Positions 41,297-49,739 of a stretch of DNA of 64,000 nucleotides are shown in pieces. The number at the start of each line of letters is the position of its first letter. Position 1 is the first letter of the stretch. The stretch is from assembly GCF_014203355.1 (NCBI RefSeq), contig NZ_JACHIR010000001.1, positions 1,366,038 through 1,430,037 of the forward strand, read 5' to 3'. A program made the translations under genes and the position numbers. The notes under the pieces were generated by a model. That model had not been told where the DNA came from and ran no database searches. It saw only the letters and a list, made by a program, of their open reading frames with translations. The stretch is from Kutzneria kofuensis (GTDB lineage: Bacteria; Actinomycetota; Actinomycetes; Mycobacteriales; Pseudonocardiaceae).

Positions 41297-42042
41297 GGCT
41301 TGGCCACCTCGATGAGGAAACGCTTGGTGTGCGCGACGAACGGGCCCTCGGACTCGATCCGCTCGTGCAGCGCCCGCAGCTGCGGCAGATAACCGTCCAC
41401 AGTGAACCCCGGCACGATCCAGACCACCTTGCGCAGGAAGTGCACCACTGCCGCGATGTCGTAGAACTCGGCCCGCAGCGACTCGGGCACGAGCCGCACG
41501 AGCCGCAGCCCCGCCTCGGCTGCCTGTTCGGCGGCCAACCGGGGGTCGCGAGAATTGTCGATCTCCAGCGGACCCATCATGGCCTCGGACACCTCGTGCA
41601 TGGAGCCGGCGCCGACCTGCTGCGACAGGTAGACGCCGCCGGGCCGCAGCACGCGGGCGATCTCGTCCCACCGGATCTCGGCCGGATGCCGGCTGACGAC
41701 CAGCTCGAATGAGGAATCCTCGAATGGCAGCGGATCGAGGTTGCCGGCCTGGACGACCTCGACACCACGCGGCTCCAACAACCGGCGGGCCACCGCGAGG
41801 CTCGGCGGCCAGCCCTCGGTGGCGGCGGTGCGTACGGGCAGCCTCTCCACGGTGTTGAGCACCTCGCCGCCGCCGGTCTGAATGTCCAAAGCGGACTCCA
41901 CCGAGGCCATCCGCTCGGCGATCAGCCCGGAATAGCCCCAAGAAGGGCGCTGCTCGGTCGCCCGGCCCTCGAACCAGGAGAAATCCCAGCCGTCCACCGG
42001 CACCGCCGCGCCCTCGGCGACGAGTTCCTCGAAAGTGGCCAC
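41293..42042 (-). CDS. SAM-dependent methyltransferase
   Basis: 249 residues, class I Rossmann type. VDGWDFSWFEGRATEQRPSWGYSGLIAERMA opens the protein. The SAM-binding strand is ALDIQTGGGEVL, EVVQAGNLDPLPFEDSSFELVVSRHP follows as the Asp loop, and RVLRPGGVYLSQQVG is post-motif III. The substrate is unknown; close relatives are annotated only as methyltransferases. GTG at 42042 is favoured by GAGG nine bases upstream; an in-frame GTG at 42057 has no ribosome site. Its stop overlaps the start of the broken DUF4037 gene. Confidence 0.85.
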   Translation of the reverse strand: MATFEELVAEGAAVPVDGWDFSWFEGRATEQRPSWGYSGLIAERMASVESALDIQTGGGEVLNTVERLPVRTAATEGWPPSLAVARRLLEPRGVEVVQAGNLDPLPFEDSSFELVVSRHPAEIRWDEIARVLRPGGVYLSQQVGAGSMHEVSEAMMGPLEIDNSRDPRLAAEQAAEAGLRLVRLVPESLRAEFYDIAAVVHFLRKVVWIVPGFTVDGYLPQLRALHERIESEGPFVAHTKRFLIEVAKP

Positions 42043-42160
42043 GACGTCCAGCCTCACATGCGGCGCAAGCAGTTTTCCACGATCGGGTGGTCTTGTGCCG
42101 ACGGGGCGGGAGACCGGGTATCCGATTCAGCGGGATCCGCAGTCCACCGGGAGGTCTACC

Positions 42161-42664
42161 GTGCTCAAGCACCTTTCCGCCGTGCTCGCCGCCGTGCTGG
42201 CGGGCGCCGTCCTCGCGGCGATCGGCTTCAGCGTCGCCACCGCCGAGTCGGCGACGAACCCGACGACGGCGCAACAGATCACGCAGATCCGGGACCGGCT
42301 CGACGCCGCCGCCCGGAACAACGACGCCGCCGCGGCGCAGGCCGCGGTGAACGACCTGGGGCCGGTGCTCGCCGGCGTGCACCGCGACCTCGACCGCGGC
42401 CTGGTGCCGCCGGGCACCGCGAGCCCGCTGGCCGCGGCCGAGAAACAGACCGCCGACCTGAAGACCGCGCTGGCGCAGAAGGACGGCATCTTCGACTCGA
42501 TCAAGCAGATGATCCAGAAGCTGGTGGAGCAGCTCAAGCAGCTGCTGCAGCAGATCTTCGGCGGCAGCACCACGCCGACGACGACAACGACGACCACCAC
42601 CTCGCCGACAAAGCCGACAACGCCGACCCCGGGCGGCGGCGCAGCACCGGCGCCGATCGGGTGA
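42161..42664 (+). CDS. Small secreted protein with Thr/Pro-rich tail
   Basis: 167 residues. A signal sequence (LKHLSAVLAAVLAGAVLAAIGFSVATAESA) is followed by two amphipathic helices (ITQIRDRLDAAARNNDAAAAQ and DSIKQMIQKLVEQLKQLLQQ). A low-complexity tail of Thr repeats and PTKPTTPTPGGG completes it, as in mucin-like or wall-spanning linkers. No family recognised. GTG start with GGGAGG six bases before it. It ends 15 bp before a large hairpin repeat that probably terminates transcription. Confidence 0.75.
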   Translation: MLKHLSAVLAAVLAGAVLAAIGFSVATAESATNPTTAQQITQIRDRLDAAARNNDAAAAQAAVNDLGPVLAGVHRDLDRGLVPPGTASPLAAAEKQTADLKTALAQKDGIFDSIKQMIQKLVEQLKQLLQQIFGGSTTPTTTTTTTTSPTKPTTPTPGGGAAPAPIG

Positions 42665-42678
42665 TCCACCCTCCGACG

Positions 42679-42757
42679 CACCTGAGTGGCTCACGTGGCT
42701 TCCAGAGCCACGCGAGCCACTCAGGTGGCTTCCGGAGCCACATGAGCCACTCAGGTG
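42679..42757. repeat. Long hairpin plus third repeat copy; probable bidirectional terminator
   Basis: A 14-bp arm starting CACCTGAGTGGCTC (42679-42692) pairs with 42714-42727. A further 7-bp stem, CGTGGCT with AGCCACG (42694-42700, 42706-42712), closes a 5-base loop. The right-hand unit with its GTGGCTTCC lead recurs at 42728-42757. It lies between convergent genes, where a terminator is expected; the extra copy suggests a REP-like dispersed repeat. Confidence 0.75.
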
Positions 42758-42769
42758 GACGACGAGGCG

Positions 42770-43954
42770 TTAGTTCGGCTGGTCGCCGTGGGTCAGGGTC
42801 TCCCACGCGACGAACAGGATGTTGTCGCCGGCGGGCCGGTTGTTCATGACCAACGTGTGCGTGTTGGTCATGACGTTGCCCAGGCGGTAGGCCAGCGCGT
42901 TGTAGCCGACCTCGGTCACCGGGCCGAGGCCCCGCTTGACGCTGCCGCCGCACAGCCAGGACGGCACGGCCGCGCCGAGCTCGTACTGGGCCTGGAAGCC
43001 GAGGGCGTAGCGCAGGCGGGTGCCGATGTCGCCGGTGTACAGGTCGTTGCCCTGGATCCGGGAGGTCTCGGCGACGTCCGAGATGGACGCGATGCCGTAG
43101 CCGGTGTGCGTGAAGTCGCGGCAGGTCTCCTGGGTCAGGCCGTTGACGAAGGTGCTCTGTCCCTGCCAGTAGCTGATGATGCCGTCACGGGTGGTGGGGC
43201 CGCCGGGCGCCGTCTTGGGCAGGGCCCCGTCGCTGCTCAGGTAGACGTAGGCGGGAACGCGCAGCATGTACTTGGCCATCGCCGTGTCGTAGGAGGCCTT
43301 GTCGTCCAGGAAGACCGAGATGCCGACCGCGGCCTCCATCATGGTCAATTCCCAGTTGCCGTTGCTGTTGCTGCCCTTGATGACCACCGGCAGGTAGACG
43401 TTGCGCAGCATGGTGGCGAACCGGCTCAGGTTGGCCCAGCCGCCGCCGTAGGTGTAGCGGATGATCTCCGCGGCGCGCGGCCACACCGAGCCGGCCCAGC
43501 CGGTCTGCAGCGGGGCGTTGCTGTTGGTGTGGCTGGTGATCGTCGCGGACCATGCGTCCATGATGGAGATGGCCTTCTTGGCGTACGTCGCGTTCTGGGT
43601 GATGTACCACGCCAGCGCGTTGCCGTACGCGGCGAGCGCGTCCTGGCGCTCGTCGGTGCAGCCGTAGTTGGGGTTGGAGTACGAACCGCACTCGACGACG
43701 GACCACGGATGCGGCGCCCGGCTCTGCGACAGCAGCCCGTCCGACATCATCGCCTGGTACGCCTGGGTCTGCGGCTGCGCGCCGGAATTGACCTGGGACC
43801 GGATGTGGTCGAGTTGGGCGCGGCTGACCAGAACGCCGGGATGGACGAACGCGGCCGGGGCCGCACCCGCCTGCTGGCTGACGGATCCGACGACCAGCAG
43901 GGATGCGAGCACCGATGCAACCACGAGCAGGGATGTGGACACTCGTTTCGACAT
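42770..43954 (-). CDS. Secreted alginate lyase-family protein
   Basis: 394 residues. The signal peptide ends near AGAA (about 31). HPGVLVSRAQLDHIRSQV and the core segments YGNALAWYITQN, NSNGNWELTMMEAAVGISVFLDD and RVPAYVYLSSDG follow the Alginate_lyase (alpha/alpha toroid) family, as does RDFTHTGYGIASISDVAETSRIQGNDLY with its His and Tyr. Such enzymes cleave uronate-containing polysaccharides by beta-elimination. ATG at 43954 with GAGGAG upstream. Monocistronic; it belongs to the window's polysaccharide-degrading set. Confidence 0.87.
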   Translation of the reverse strand: MSKRVSTSLLVVASVLASLLVVGSVSQQAGAAPAAFVHPGVLVSRAQLDHIRSQVNSGAQPQTQAYQAMMSDGLLSQSRAPHPWSVVECGSYSNPNYGCTDERQDALAAYGNALAWYITQNATYAKKAISIMDAWSATITSHTNSNAPLQTGWAGSVWPRAAEIIRYTYGGGWANLSRFATMLRNVYLPVVIKGSNSNGNWELTMMEAAVGISVFLDDKASYDTAMAKYMLRVPAYVYLSSDGALPKTAPGGPTTRDGIISYWQGQSTFVNGLTQETCRDFTHTGYGIASISDVAETSRIQGNDLYTGDIGTRLRYALGFQAQYELGAAVPSWLCGGSVKRGLGPVTEVGYNALAYRLGNVMTNTHTLVMNNRPAGDNILFVAWETLTHGDQPN

Positions 43955-44032
43955 GACACTCCTCGGATGGCGGCGGTGCCTGACCGAGAACTTGCAGGGG
44001 AATGCCAGTCTTAGAGGTCCAGACCACTTGTG

Positions 44033-44521
44033 TCAATCTTTCCGATTCTCTTTCCGGAAAACCCAGAAGCGAGCGCCCACATATGTGAACAGGCCGACGC
44101 AACAGGCGGCCCCGACCCGCGCCACCGCGAAGGGCACGCCGACGTCGGCGAGCCAGGTCGTGGCCAGCGTGGTGAAGCCGAGATCGAGCAGCGTGATCAC
44201 CGTGAAGCGCAGCACCTGGCCGCCGACCGGGGCGTGCGACTTGAAGTTCACGGTGCGGTTCAGCACGTAGTTCAGGCCGAACGCGGCGAGGTAGCCGATG
44301 GCGACGTCGACCGGCAGCGGCAGCGACGTCTGCGTCTTCAGCACCGCCAGGATGGCCATGTCGATGAGGAACGTGAAGGTGCCCAGGATCGCGAACCCCA
44401 CGAACTCGGGCGTGATGAAACGCAACGACTTCGGCAGCCTGGTCGCCCATGAGGTGAGCCAGGTGCCGAACCGCTCCGCGCGCGTCTGAGGCGGGGTGGT
44501 CTGAGTTGGCACGCCCTCCAT
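44033..44521 (-). CDS. GtrA-family membrane protein
   Basis: 162 residues with four membrane helices (FVGFAILGTFTFLIDMAILAVL and IGYLAAFGLNYVLNRTVNF are diagnostic). GtrA-like proteins are thought to flip polyprenyl-phosphate sugars for decoration of wall polysaccharides. ATG at 44521. It lies alone between the alginate lyase and FGGY genes, without an adjacent glycosyltransferase. Confidence 0.9.
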   Translation of the reverse strand: MEGVPTQTTPPQTRAERFGTWLTSWATRLPKSLRFITPEFVGFAILGTFTFLIDMAILAVLKTQTSLPLPVDVAIGYLAAFGLNYVLNRTVNFKSHAPVGGQVLRFTVITLLDLGFTTLATTWLADVGVPFAVARVGAACCVGLFTYVGARFWVFRKENRKD

Positions 44522-44565
44522 CCTGCCAAGTCCTCGGCGCGCGCCGCCGGGGGTTCGCCAAAGGT

Positions 44566-45777
44566 TCAGCGGCTGGTACCGCTCAGCCGTTCCATGTCGG
44601 CCGCGCTGAGCTGCGGATCCGGCGCCACCGTGCGGACCGCGAGCCGGGTGCGAGCGGCCTCCTCGATGCCGGGCGCCAGCCCCAGCGTGCGGGCCGCGAG
44701 CAGGGCGGCGCCGACCGCGGCGGGCGGCTCGTCGGGGGCGATCTCGACGGGCACGCCGAGCGCGGCCGCGACCACCTCGGCGGCCATCGGCACCTTCAAC
44801 ACGGCTGGATCGACGCGCACCCGGTCGATCCGGGCGCCGGCGGCCGTCAGCGCCTCGCCGGCGGCGACGAGCAGCCGGCCGAGGCCGTCGATACGCACGG
44901 CAGGCGGCGTCTGACCGTCCGTCAGATCGACGCCGACGGCCCAGACGCCGTCCGCGAGCCGCTGCGTGAACAGCACGTCGTCGGCCACCGGTTCACGGCT
45001 GAGCACGGCCAGCACGAGTCGGGAGCCGAGCCAGAGCGCCGCCGTGCCGGGCTCGGTCACGCCCATGCCCAGCGCCGCCAGCGGCAACCCGGCCGCGCCG
45101 ACGACCAGCGGCAGCAGGGCGGGCAGCGCCAGCAGCTGGGCCGCCTCCGTGACCAGCGGCACCTGGTCGGTGGGGTCGACGAGCGGCGGCAGCTGGGCGG
45201 TGCCGATGCCGGCGAGTTCGAGCGCCTTCGGGGACCACTCGGGCTCGGCGACGGCCAACAGCCCGCCGGCGGACGCGCACGAGGTGTCGGCGAGCACGCG
45301 GGCGGTCAGCCGGGACAGCACAAAATCCTTGAGTTCACACCATCGGGCGACCCGGGTGAGCAGGTCCGGGCCGTGCTCGGCGAACCAGGCCAGCCGCACC
45401 AGCGGCGAGCCGCAGTGCGCGGCGACGCCGGTGGCGCGCCGCAGCGTCGACCCGATCCGCCGGGCCAGCGCCCGGGTCTGCGGGTCCGGCCCGGTGAACA
45501 CCGGCGTCATCGGCCGGTCCAGCTCGTCCAGGCCGACCAGGGTGTCGCCCGAACCGGCCAGCGCCATCCCGCGCACCGGCAGCTGCCTGGTCGCGCACAG
45601 CTGCACACAGCGGTCGATGGCCGCGAACACCACGTCCAGCGCGGCGTACGGGTCGAGCGTGCCGCGTGGGTAGCGCAGCTGCACGTGATCGAGCACGGCC
45701 AGGTGGTCGCCGAGCACGGCGACCCGGACCGAGTCGGCGCCGACCTCCACCCCGAAGACCGCACCTGCCGCCGTCAT
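44566..45777 (-). CDS. FGGY-family carbohydrate kinase, short
   Basis: 403 residues compared with roughly 480-510 for typical FGGY kinases. The N-terminal actin-like fold is recognisable (FGVEVGADSVRVAVLGDHLAV, GMALAGSGDTLVGLDELDRPMTPVFTG, WCELKDFVLSRLTARVLADTSCASAGGLL). The C-terminal half is shortened, with RVRVDPAVLKVPMAAEVVAAALGVPVEI and PPAAVGAALLAARTLG as its usual ATP-domain end. The substrate may be gluconate, xylulose or another sugar. No signal peptide. The reduced length makes activity uncertain. Confidence 0.8.
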   Translation of the reverse strand: MTAAGAVFGVEVGADSVRVAVLGDHLAVLDHVQLRYPRGTLDPYAALDVVFAAIDRCVQLCATRQLPVRGMALAGSGDTLVGLDELDRPMTPVFTGPDPQTRALARRIGSTLRRATGVAAHCGSPLVRLAWFAEHGPDLLTRVARWCELKDFVLSRLTARVLADTSCASAGGLLAVAEPEWSPKALELAGIGTAQLPPLVDPTDQVPLVTEAAQLLALPALLPLVVGAAGLPLAALGMGVTEPGTAALWLGSRLVLAVLSREPVADDVLFTQRLADGVWAVGVDLTDGQTPPAVRIDGLGRLLVAAGEALTAAGARIDRVRVDPAVLKVPMAAEVVAAALGVPVEIAPDEPPAAVGAALLAARTLGLAPGIEEAARTRLAVRTVAPDPQLSAADMERLSGTSR

Positions 45778-45871
45778 CGACGCACCTCCGCTCGCTCGGC
45801 CCGATCCCCATCATGGCGGTCTTCTACGCTGCGTAGTGGACGAGTTGACAGCCACGGGCGAACTGTCCGGG

Positions 45872-46456
45872 TTATTCCCCGGCTGGCGTGCCCCGCCACC
45901 GCCAGCCTGCCCGGTTCGGCAGTCCCGGCAACTCGACGCGGTCGGTGGCCCACAGCAGCGCCGTCCACGGCTCGGCAGCCACCGTGACCTCGGGGAACAT
46001 CCGCTCCAGCACGCGGGCGCAGACGTCGGCGGGCGGTTCGACGGCGACGCCGAGGCCACGGGCGACGTCCTCGCCGTGCACGAGGATCTCCACCACGCCC
46101 ATGCCCGCGAAGCCCGCGGGGTCGGCCATGCCGGTCGGGTGGTAGGCGCGGGCATCGGGGCTCGCCGTGCGCACGGCGGCCGCGAGCAGCCGCCCGCCGG
46201 TGACGGCGAACTCCAGCGCGTCGGCGGCGGTGGCGTCCGGCGTGAGGCCGGCCTCGAAGGCTACGTAGCGGTCCCGCGGGCATGACACCAATTGGGCCGC
46301 GTAGGAGAGCAGGCAGTCGCCCAGGTGTTCCACGGTCCGGAACGCATTCAGGTCGCCGGTGCCTGTCGCCGCGGTCCAGTCACGGTTGACGACGGGTTCC
46401 AGGGCGGCGGCCAGGGCGGCAGTGGCGGCGTCGAGATCGGACGCGGTGACGGACAT
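45872..46456 (-). CDS. Maleylpyruvate isomerase/DinB-fold (MDMPI-like) protein
   Basis: 194 residues. FRTVEHLGDCLLSYAAQLVSC holds the first conserved metal-site His, and VEILVHGEDVARGLGVAVEPP the second, in the four-helix MDMPI_N/DinB_2 layout. A short C-terminal piece follows, including ALLWATDRVELPG. Actinobacterial relatives use mycothiol as cofactor in some cases; the reaction here is unknown. ATG at 46456. A perfect 12-bp palindrome lies 10 bp upstream. Confidence 0.8.
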   Translation of the reverse strand: MSVTASDLDAATAALAAALEPVVNRDWTAATGTGDLNAFRTVEHLGDCLLSYAAQLVSCPRDRYVAFEAGLTPDATAADALEFAVTGGRLLAAAVRTASPDARAYHPTGMADPAGFAGMGVVEILVHGEDVARGLGVAVEPPADVCARVLERMFPEVTVAAEPWTALLWATDRVELPGLPNRAGWRWRGTPAGE

Positions 46457-46465
46457 GCCGACACA

Positions 46466-46477
46466 ATACCTAGGTAT
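46466..46477. promoter_or_regulatory. 12-bp perfect palindrome before the MDMPI-like gene
   Basis: ATACCTAGGTAT is a perfect palindrome ten bases from the start codon. A related half-site (CCTAAGTA) follows at about 46491. The position suits an operator, though no regulator gene adjoins it. Confidence 0.45.
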
Positions 46478-46543
46478 ATCGACACCGTTCCTAAGTAATT
46501 GCGGCCAGCCTGAACGGACGCATTCGACGGGCCTTTCGGGCGT

Positions 46544-46571
46544 TTGTCAACGACAGGCGCGGGCGTAGACT
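46544..46571 (+). promoter_or_regulatory. Sigma70-type promoter for the Tat protein gene
   Basis: TTGTCA (46544-46549) and TAGACT (46566-46571) are separated by 16 bases and lie 75 bp upstream of the GTG at 46646. These are standard actinobacterial housekeeping-promoter hexamers. Confidence 0.55.
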
Positions 46572-46645
46572 CGGCGGTGCAATTTCCCGCCCTGTTTCCA
46601 CACCGGGAAGTATTGTGTTGACACTGGAGTCACGGAGGTTTTCCC

Positions 46646-48205
46646 GTGCCCGAAGAAATTGCTCCCGCCCACTGTCCCATGGCCCGGCCACGGTCCGCCG
46701 CGCAGGCCACGCCGATGGCGCCCATACTAGGCAAACCGGTATCGCGACGCTCCCTGCTGCGCACCGCGGGCGCGATCACCGGCGCGCTCGGCACCCTGGC
46801 GTTGCTCCAGGACGGCGCGATCGTGCCGCAGCGGCTGGCGCTGGCCGACCCGGCGAAGCCGTTCCCCGACGTGCAGTTCGACCTGAGCCCGTACATGCCG
46901 CCCGCGGTGACCTACGACGGCATTCCGGTCGGGATGCCGCCGGTGCACACGGTTTTTCTCACGGCGACGCTGTCGCGCATCCCGTCGAGCGCCGACCAGT
47001 CGCGAATGGAATCGGCGCTGCGCACCATCGAGGCGAACTACCCGTACGCGCCGGGCGGTGTTTTCACGCACGTCTCGTACAGCGACAACTACTTCGCGCG
47101 GCTGCCGGCGAGTCTGGTCGACGCCACCATGCCGCGCACGCTGTCCGGCGACCAGCCGGTGTTGAAACGGGCCGTGGCGTCGCCGACCGACGTGGCACCC
47201 GGGTCGCACGTGCTCGAACTGCGTAGACCGGAATTCACCGTCCCACTGCGGTTGGAGAACAACGACGTGCTGTTCACCATCCGCGGCGACGACTCGTCGT
47301 ACGTGGCGGACGTGGTGTCCTGGCTGTCCGGCAGCAACCAGCTGGTGGGCCGGCCGATCGCCTCGCCGCGGTTCGACGCCGGCCTGCGGATCACCTCGTC
47401 GCGGGCGATGTTCGTGCAGATCGGTTTGCCCCGCTACATCGCGGCCAACGCCGGCCTGTCGTTCGCGTCGTTCGTCAACCCGCACTCCCCGATGTGGATG
47501 GGCTTCGCCGACCAGCAGGTCGACGCGAGCGCGCCGGCCCAGAACGTGACCTTCGTCGGCGGTGGCGGCATCCACCTGAGCACCGCGACCGCCGGCTCCT
47601 ACTTCGACAACGGCGCCGTCCAGCACCTCTCGCACGACCTGCTGGACCTGGAGCAGTTCTACGTCGACGGCCGCGACCCCGACGAGGGCCCGGACACGCG
47701 CGAGCCGTTCGACGAGCGGATCCAGTACATGTTCCACTCCCCCGCGCCGGTCGAGCAGAACCCGAACGACCCGTTCTACAACGGCGGCGGTCCCACCAAC
47801 CTGAAGATGCTCGGCGCCGTGGTGCGCAACGAGTTCCACGGCGCCGGCTATGCGGAGCAGAGCGCGCGGCAGCTCCAGCGGATGGGGCACCTGTCCACGT
47901 TGCAGCGGTCCGGCCGCACCGCCGACGGTCGGCCGATCCACCAGCGCATCGACGGCCCCGGCTTCGACGCGATGGACACCACGACCGGTCGCGACACCGC
48001 GAAGCTGCAGTTCTCGGGTTTCTTCCCCAGCGCCGACTTCTTCGCCACGATGCGGTCCAACCAGTCCGCGGTGGACCTGCTGGAGAAGTACGACCTCGAT
48101 GAGGAGGACCACGGGCTGGAGCGGTTCATCACCGCGACCCGGCGGCAGAACTTCCTGATCCCGCCCCGCCGGCACCGCGCCTTCCCCCTGGTCGAGTTCC
48201 TCTGA
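46646..48205 (+). CDS. Large Tat-exported protein, possibly Dyp-peroxidase related
   Basis: 519 residues. After a 32-residue lead the Tat motif SRRSLLRTAGAITGALG appears, so the mature protein is folded before export. The body is reminiscent of DUF7405/Dyp-like secreted proteins: FVQIGLPRYIAANAGLSFASFVNPHSPMWMGFADQQ could correspond to the GF-x-DG part of Dyp peroxidases, and GGIHLSTATAGSYFDNGAVQHLSHDLLDLEQFY to later haem-pocket helices. The assignment is tentative because the exact GxxDG motif is absent. GTG with GGAGG seven bases upstream decides the start. Monocistronic, followed by a strong hairpin. Confidence 0.65.
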   Translation: MPEEIAPAHCPMARPRSAAQATPMAPILGKPVSRRSLLRTAGAITGALGTLALLQDGAIVPQRLALADPAKPFPDVQFDLSPYMPPAVTYDGIPVGMPPVHTVFLTATLSRIPSSADQSRMESALRTIEANYPYAPGGVFTHVSYSDNYFARLPASLVDATMPRTLSGDQPVLKRAVASPTDVAPGSHVLELRRPEFTVPLRLENNDVLFTIRGDDSSYVADVVSWLSGSNQLVGRPIASPRFDAGLRITSSRAMFVQIGLPRYIAANAGLSFASFVNPHSPMWMGFADQQVDASAPAQNVTFVGGGGIHLSTATAGSYFDNGAVQHLSHDLLDLEQFYVDGRDPDEGPDTREPFDERIQYMFHSPAPVEQNPNDPFYNGGGPTNLKMLGAVVRNEFHGAGYAEQSARQLQRMGHLSTLQRSGRTADGRPIHQRIDGPGFDAMDTTTGRDTAKLQFSGFFPSADFFATMRSNQSAVDLLEKYDLDEEDHGLERFITATRRQNFLIPPRRHRAFPLVEFL

Positions 48206-48224
48206 CGGGAAGCGGCAAGGGGTT

Positions 48225-48260
48225 GGGACGGAAGCCGGGAGGGGGACCGGCTTCCGTCCC
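48225..48260. terminator. 14-bp perfect stem between convergent genes
   Basis: GGGACGGAAGCCGG (48225-48238) pairs exactly with 48247-48260 around an 8-base purine loop. It lies 20 bp after the Tat-protein stop and 6 bp before the end of the DUF5666 gene, so it can stop transcription from both sides. Confidence 0.75.
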
Positions 48261-48265
48261 AGGTA

Positions 48266-48865
48266 TCAGTTGCCGGGCGGCGTGCCCTGCGTGCCCTGCT
48301 GGCCTTGTCCGCCGGGGCCGCCGGTCCGCTGCTGGTCGTTGATCGACGTGGCGGTGCCCTTGTCACCCGACAGCTTGGCGATGATCGTCACCGTCGTGCC
48401 GGTCTTGAGGTCGCTCACCTGCTCGTCGCCCTCGTCGACCCGGGTCGAGGAGTCGATCGTGTACGTCTGCGTGTAGCCGTCGGCGCTCTTGGCGGTGATC
48501 GAGGTGGCGCTGACGGCAGTGATCTCGCCGGTCTGCAGTCGCTCGGTGACGTAGCTGCCGTTGTCCTGCACGGTGAAGTCGCCGTGCAGGGCGGAGAACA
48601 GCCCGCCCATGCCGCCGGGGCCGCCGCCCCGGCCGCCGCCGAAGCCACCGCCGGCTCCGAAGCCGCCGGGGCCCTGCGTGGACGCGTTCGCGGTGGTGCC
48701 GCCGACGAGCTTGGAGATGCCGTAGCCGCCGCCCACGGCGACCACGACCGCGACCGCGACGACCGCGGTGGTCTTGCCGGCGGACCAACGTTTGGGCTGC
48801 GTCGGCTGCGTCGGCGCGGCACCCCAGACCGGCTCGGTGTTGTCGGCGGGCTGCTGGGTGTCCAT
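48266..48865 (-). CDS. Glycine-rich membrane-anchored DUF5666-like protein
   Basis: 199 residues. A proline-rich cytosolic head is followed by a single membrane helix (TTAVVAVAVVVAVGGGYGISKLV), a glycine-rich spacer (GGFGAGGGFGGGRGGGPGGMGG, about residues 70-92) and an external beta domain (TVQDNGSYVTERLQTGEITAVSATSITAKSADGYTQTY). The beta domain resembles DUF5666, repeated short strands of unknown role in envelope proteins. ATG at 48865 with GGAGG nine bases upstream. Divergent from the two-component operon, and its promoter carries four CACAG repeats, so it is probably controlled by that regulator. Confidence 0.82.
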   Translation of the reverse strand: MDTQQPADNTEPVWGAAPTQPTQPKRWSAGKTTAVVAVAVVVAVGGGYGISKLVGGTTANASTQGPGGFGAGGGFGGGRGGGPGGMGGLFSALHGDFTVQDNGSYVTERLQTGEITAVSATSITAKSADGYTQTYTIDSSTRVDEGDEQVSDLKTGTTVTIIAKLSGDKGTATSINDQQRTGGPGGQGQQGTQGTPPGN

Positions 48866-48914
48866 CGTCGTCCTCCTGCGTTCGGGCTTGTGACAGCCAC
48901 CCTGGCCACCGCCG

Positions 48915-49012
48915 CTGTGCACCAGCTGTGCGCACTGTGGGCACATCCTGTGAGCAAGCCGCACAGGTGATACACAGGAAGCACTCAGCGGCCGCAAAGC
49001 CGCCGGTCACAG
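48915..49012. promoter_or_regulatory. CACAG repeat arrays in the divergent promoter
   Basis: Four copies of CACAG on the minus strand (read as CTGTG at 48915, 48926, 48935 and 48948) face the DUF5666 gene. Three plus-strand copies (48962, 48973, 49008) face the response-regulator gene. Several are 11 bp apart, one helical turn, as for OmpR-family direct-repeat sites. Confidence 0.65.
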
Positions 49013-49013
49013 G

Positions 49014-49739
49014 ATGGAGGCCATGAACGGCGAACTCAGGCGCGCGGACGGCAGCCAGTTGCGGGTGCTCGTGGTGGACGACGAGACGGCGCTCGCGGAA
49101 CTGGTGAGCATGGCCCTGCGCTTCGAGGGTTGGGCGGTGCGCTGCGCCGCGGACGGCGTGAGCGCGGTCCGCGAGGCCAAGCAGTTCCGGCCGGACGCCG
49201 TCGTGCTGGACATCATGCTGCCCGACCTGGACGGCCTGGAGGTGCTGCGCCGGCTCCGGCTGGACCAGCCCGAGGTGCCGGTGCTGTTCCTGACCGCAAA
49301 GGACGCCGTCGAGGACCGCATCGCCGGCCTCACCGTGGGCGGCGACGACTACGTGACCAAGCCGTTCAGCGTGGAGGAGCTGGTGCTGCGGGTGCGGTCG
49401 CTGCTGCGCCGCTCCAACTCGGTGGCCTCGGCGACGAGCTCGCAGCTGGTGGTGGGCGAGTTGACGCTGGACGAGGACAGCCGCGAGGTGCGCCGCTCCG
49501 GGCAGGAGATCCAGCTGACCGCGACCGAGTTCGAGCTGCTGCGCTACCTGATGCGCAACCCGCGGCGCGTGCTGAGCAAGGCGCAGATCCTGGACCGGGT
49601 CTGGGAGTACGACTTCGGCGGCCAGGCCAACATCGTCGAGCTGTACATCTCCTACCTGCGCAAGAAGATCGACGCCGGCCGGGAGCCGATGATCCACACC
49701 ATGCGCGGCGCCGGCTATGTCCTCCGCCCCACGGGCTGA
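49014..49739 (+). CDS. OmpR-family response regulator of the CACAG system
   Basis: 241 residues. Receiver: VLVVDDETALAELVSMAL, phospho-Asp in AVVLDIMLPDLDGLEVL, Thr/Lys in FLTAKD and YVTKPFSVEELVLRV. Winged helix: TATEFELLRYLMRNPRRVLSKAQILDRVWEYDFGG and YISYLRKKIDAGREPMIHTMRGAGYVLRP. Close in pattern to the mycobacterial TcrA/TrcR/MprA group. Start ATG at 49014; an ATG at 49023 is possible but would leave only two bases after GGAGG. The kinase gene overlaps its end by 23 bases. Likely binds the CACAG arrays on both sides of the operon. Confidence 0.93.
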   Translation: MEAMNGELRRADGSQLRVLVVDDETALAELVSMALRFEGWAVRCAADGVSAVREAKQFRPDAVVLDIMLPDLDGLEVLRRLRLDQPEVPVLFLTAKDAVEDRIAGLTVGGDDYVTKPFSVEELVLRVRSLLRRSNSVASATSSQLVVGELTLDEDSREVRRSGQEIQLTATEFELLRYLMRNPRRVLSKAQILDRVWEYDFGGQANIVELYISYLRKKIDAGREPMIHTMRGAGYVLRPTG

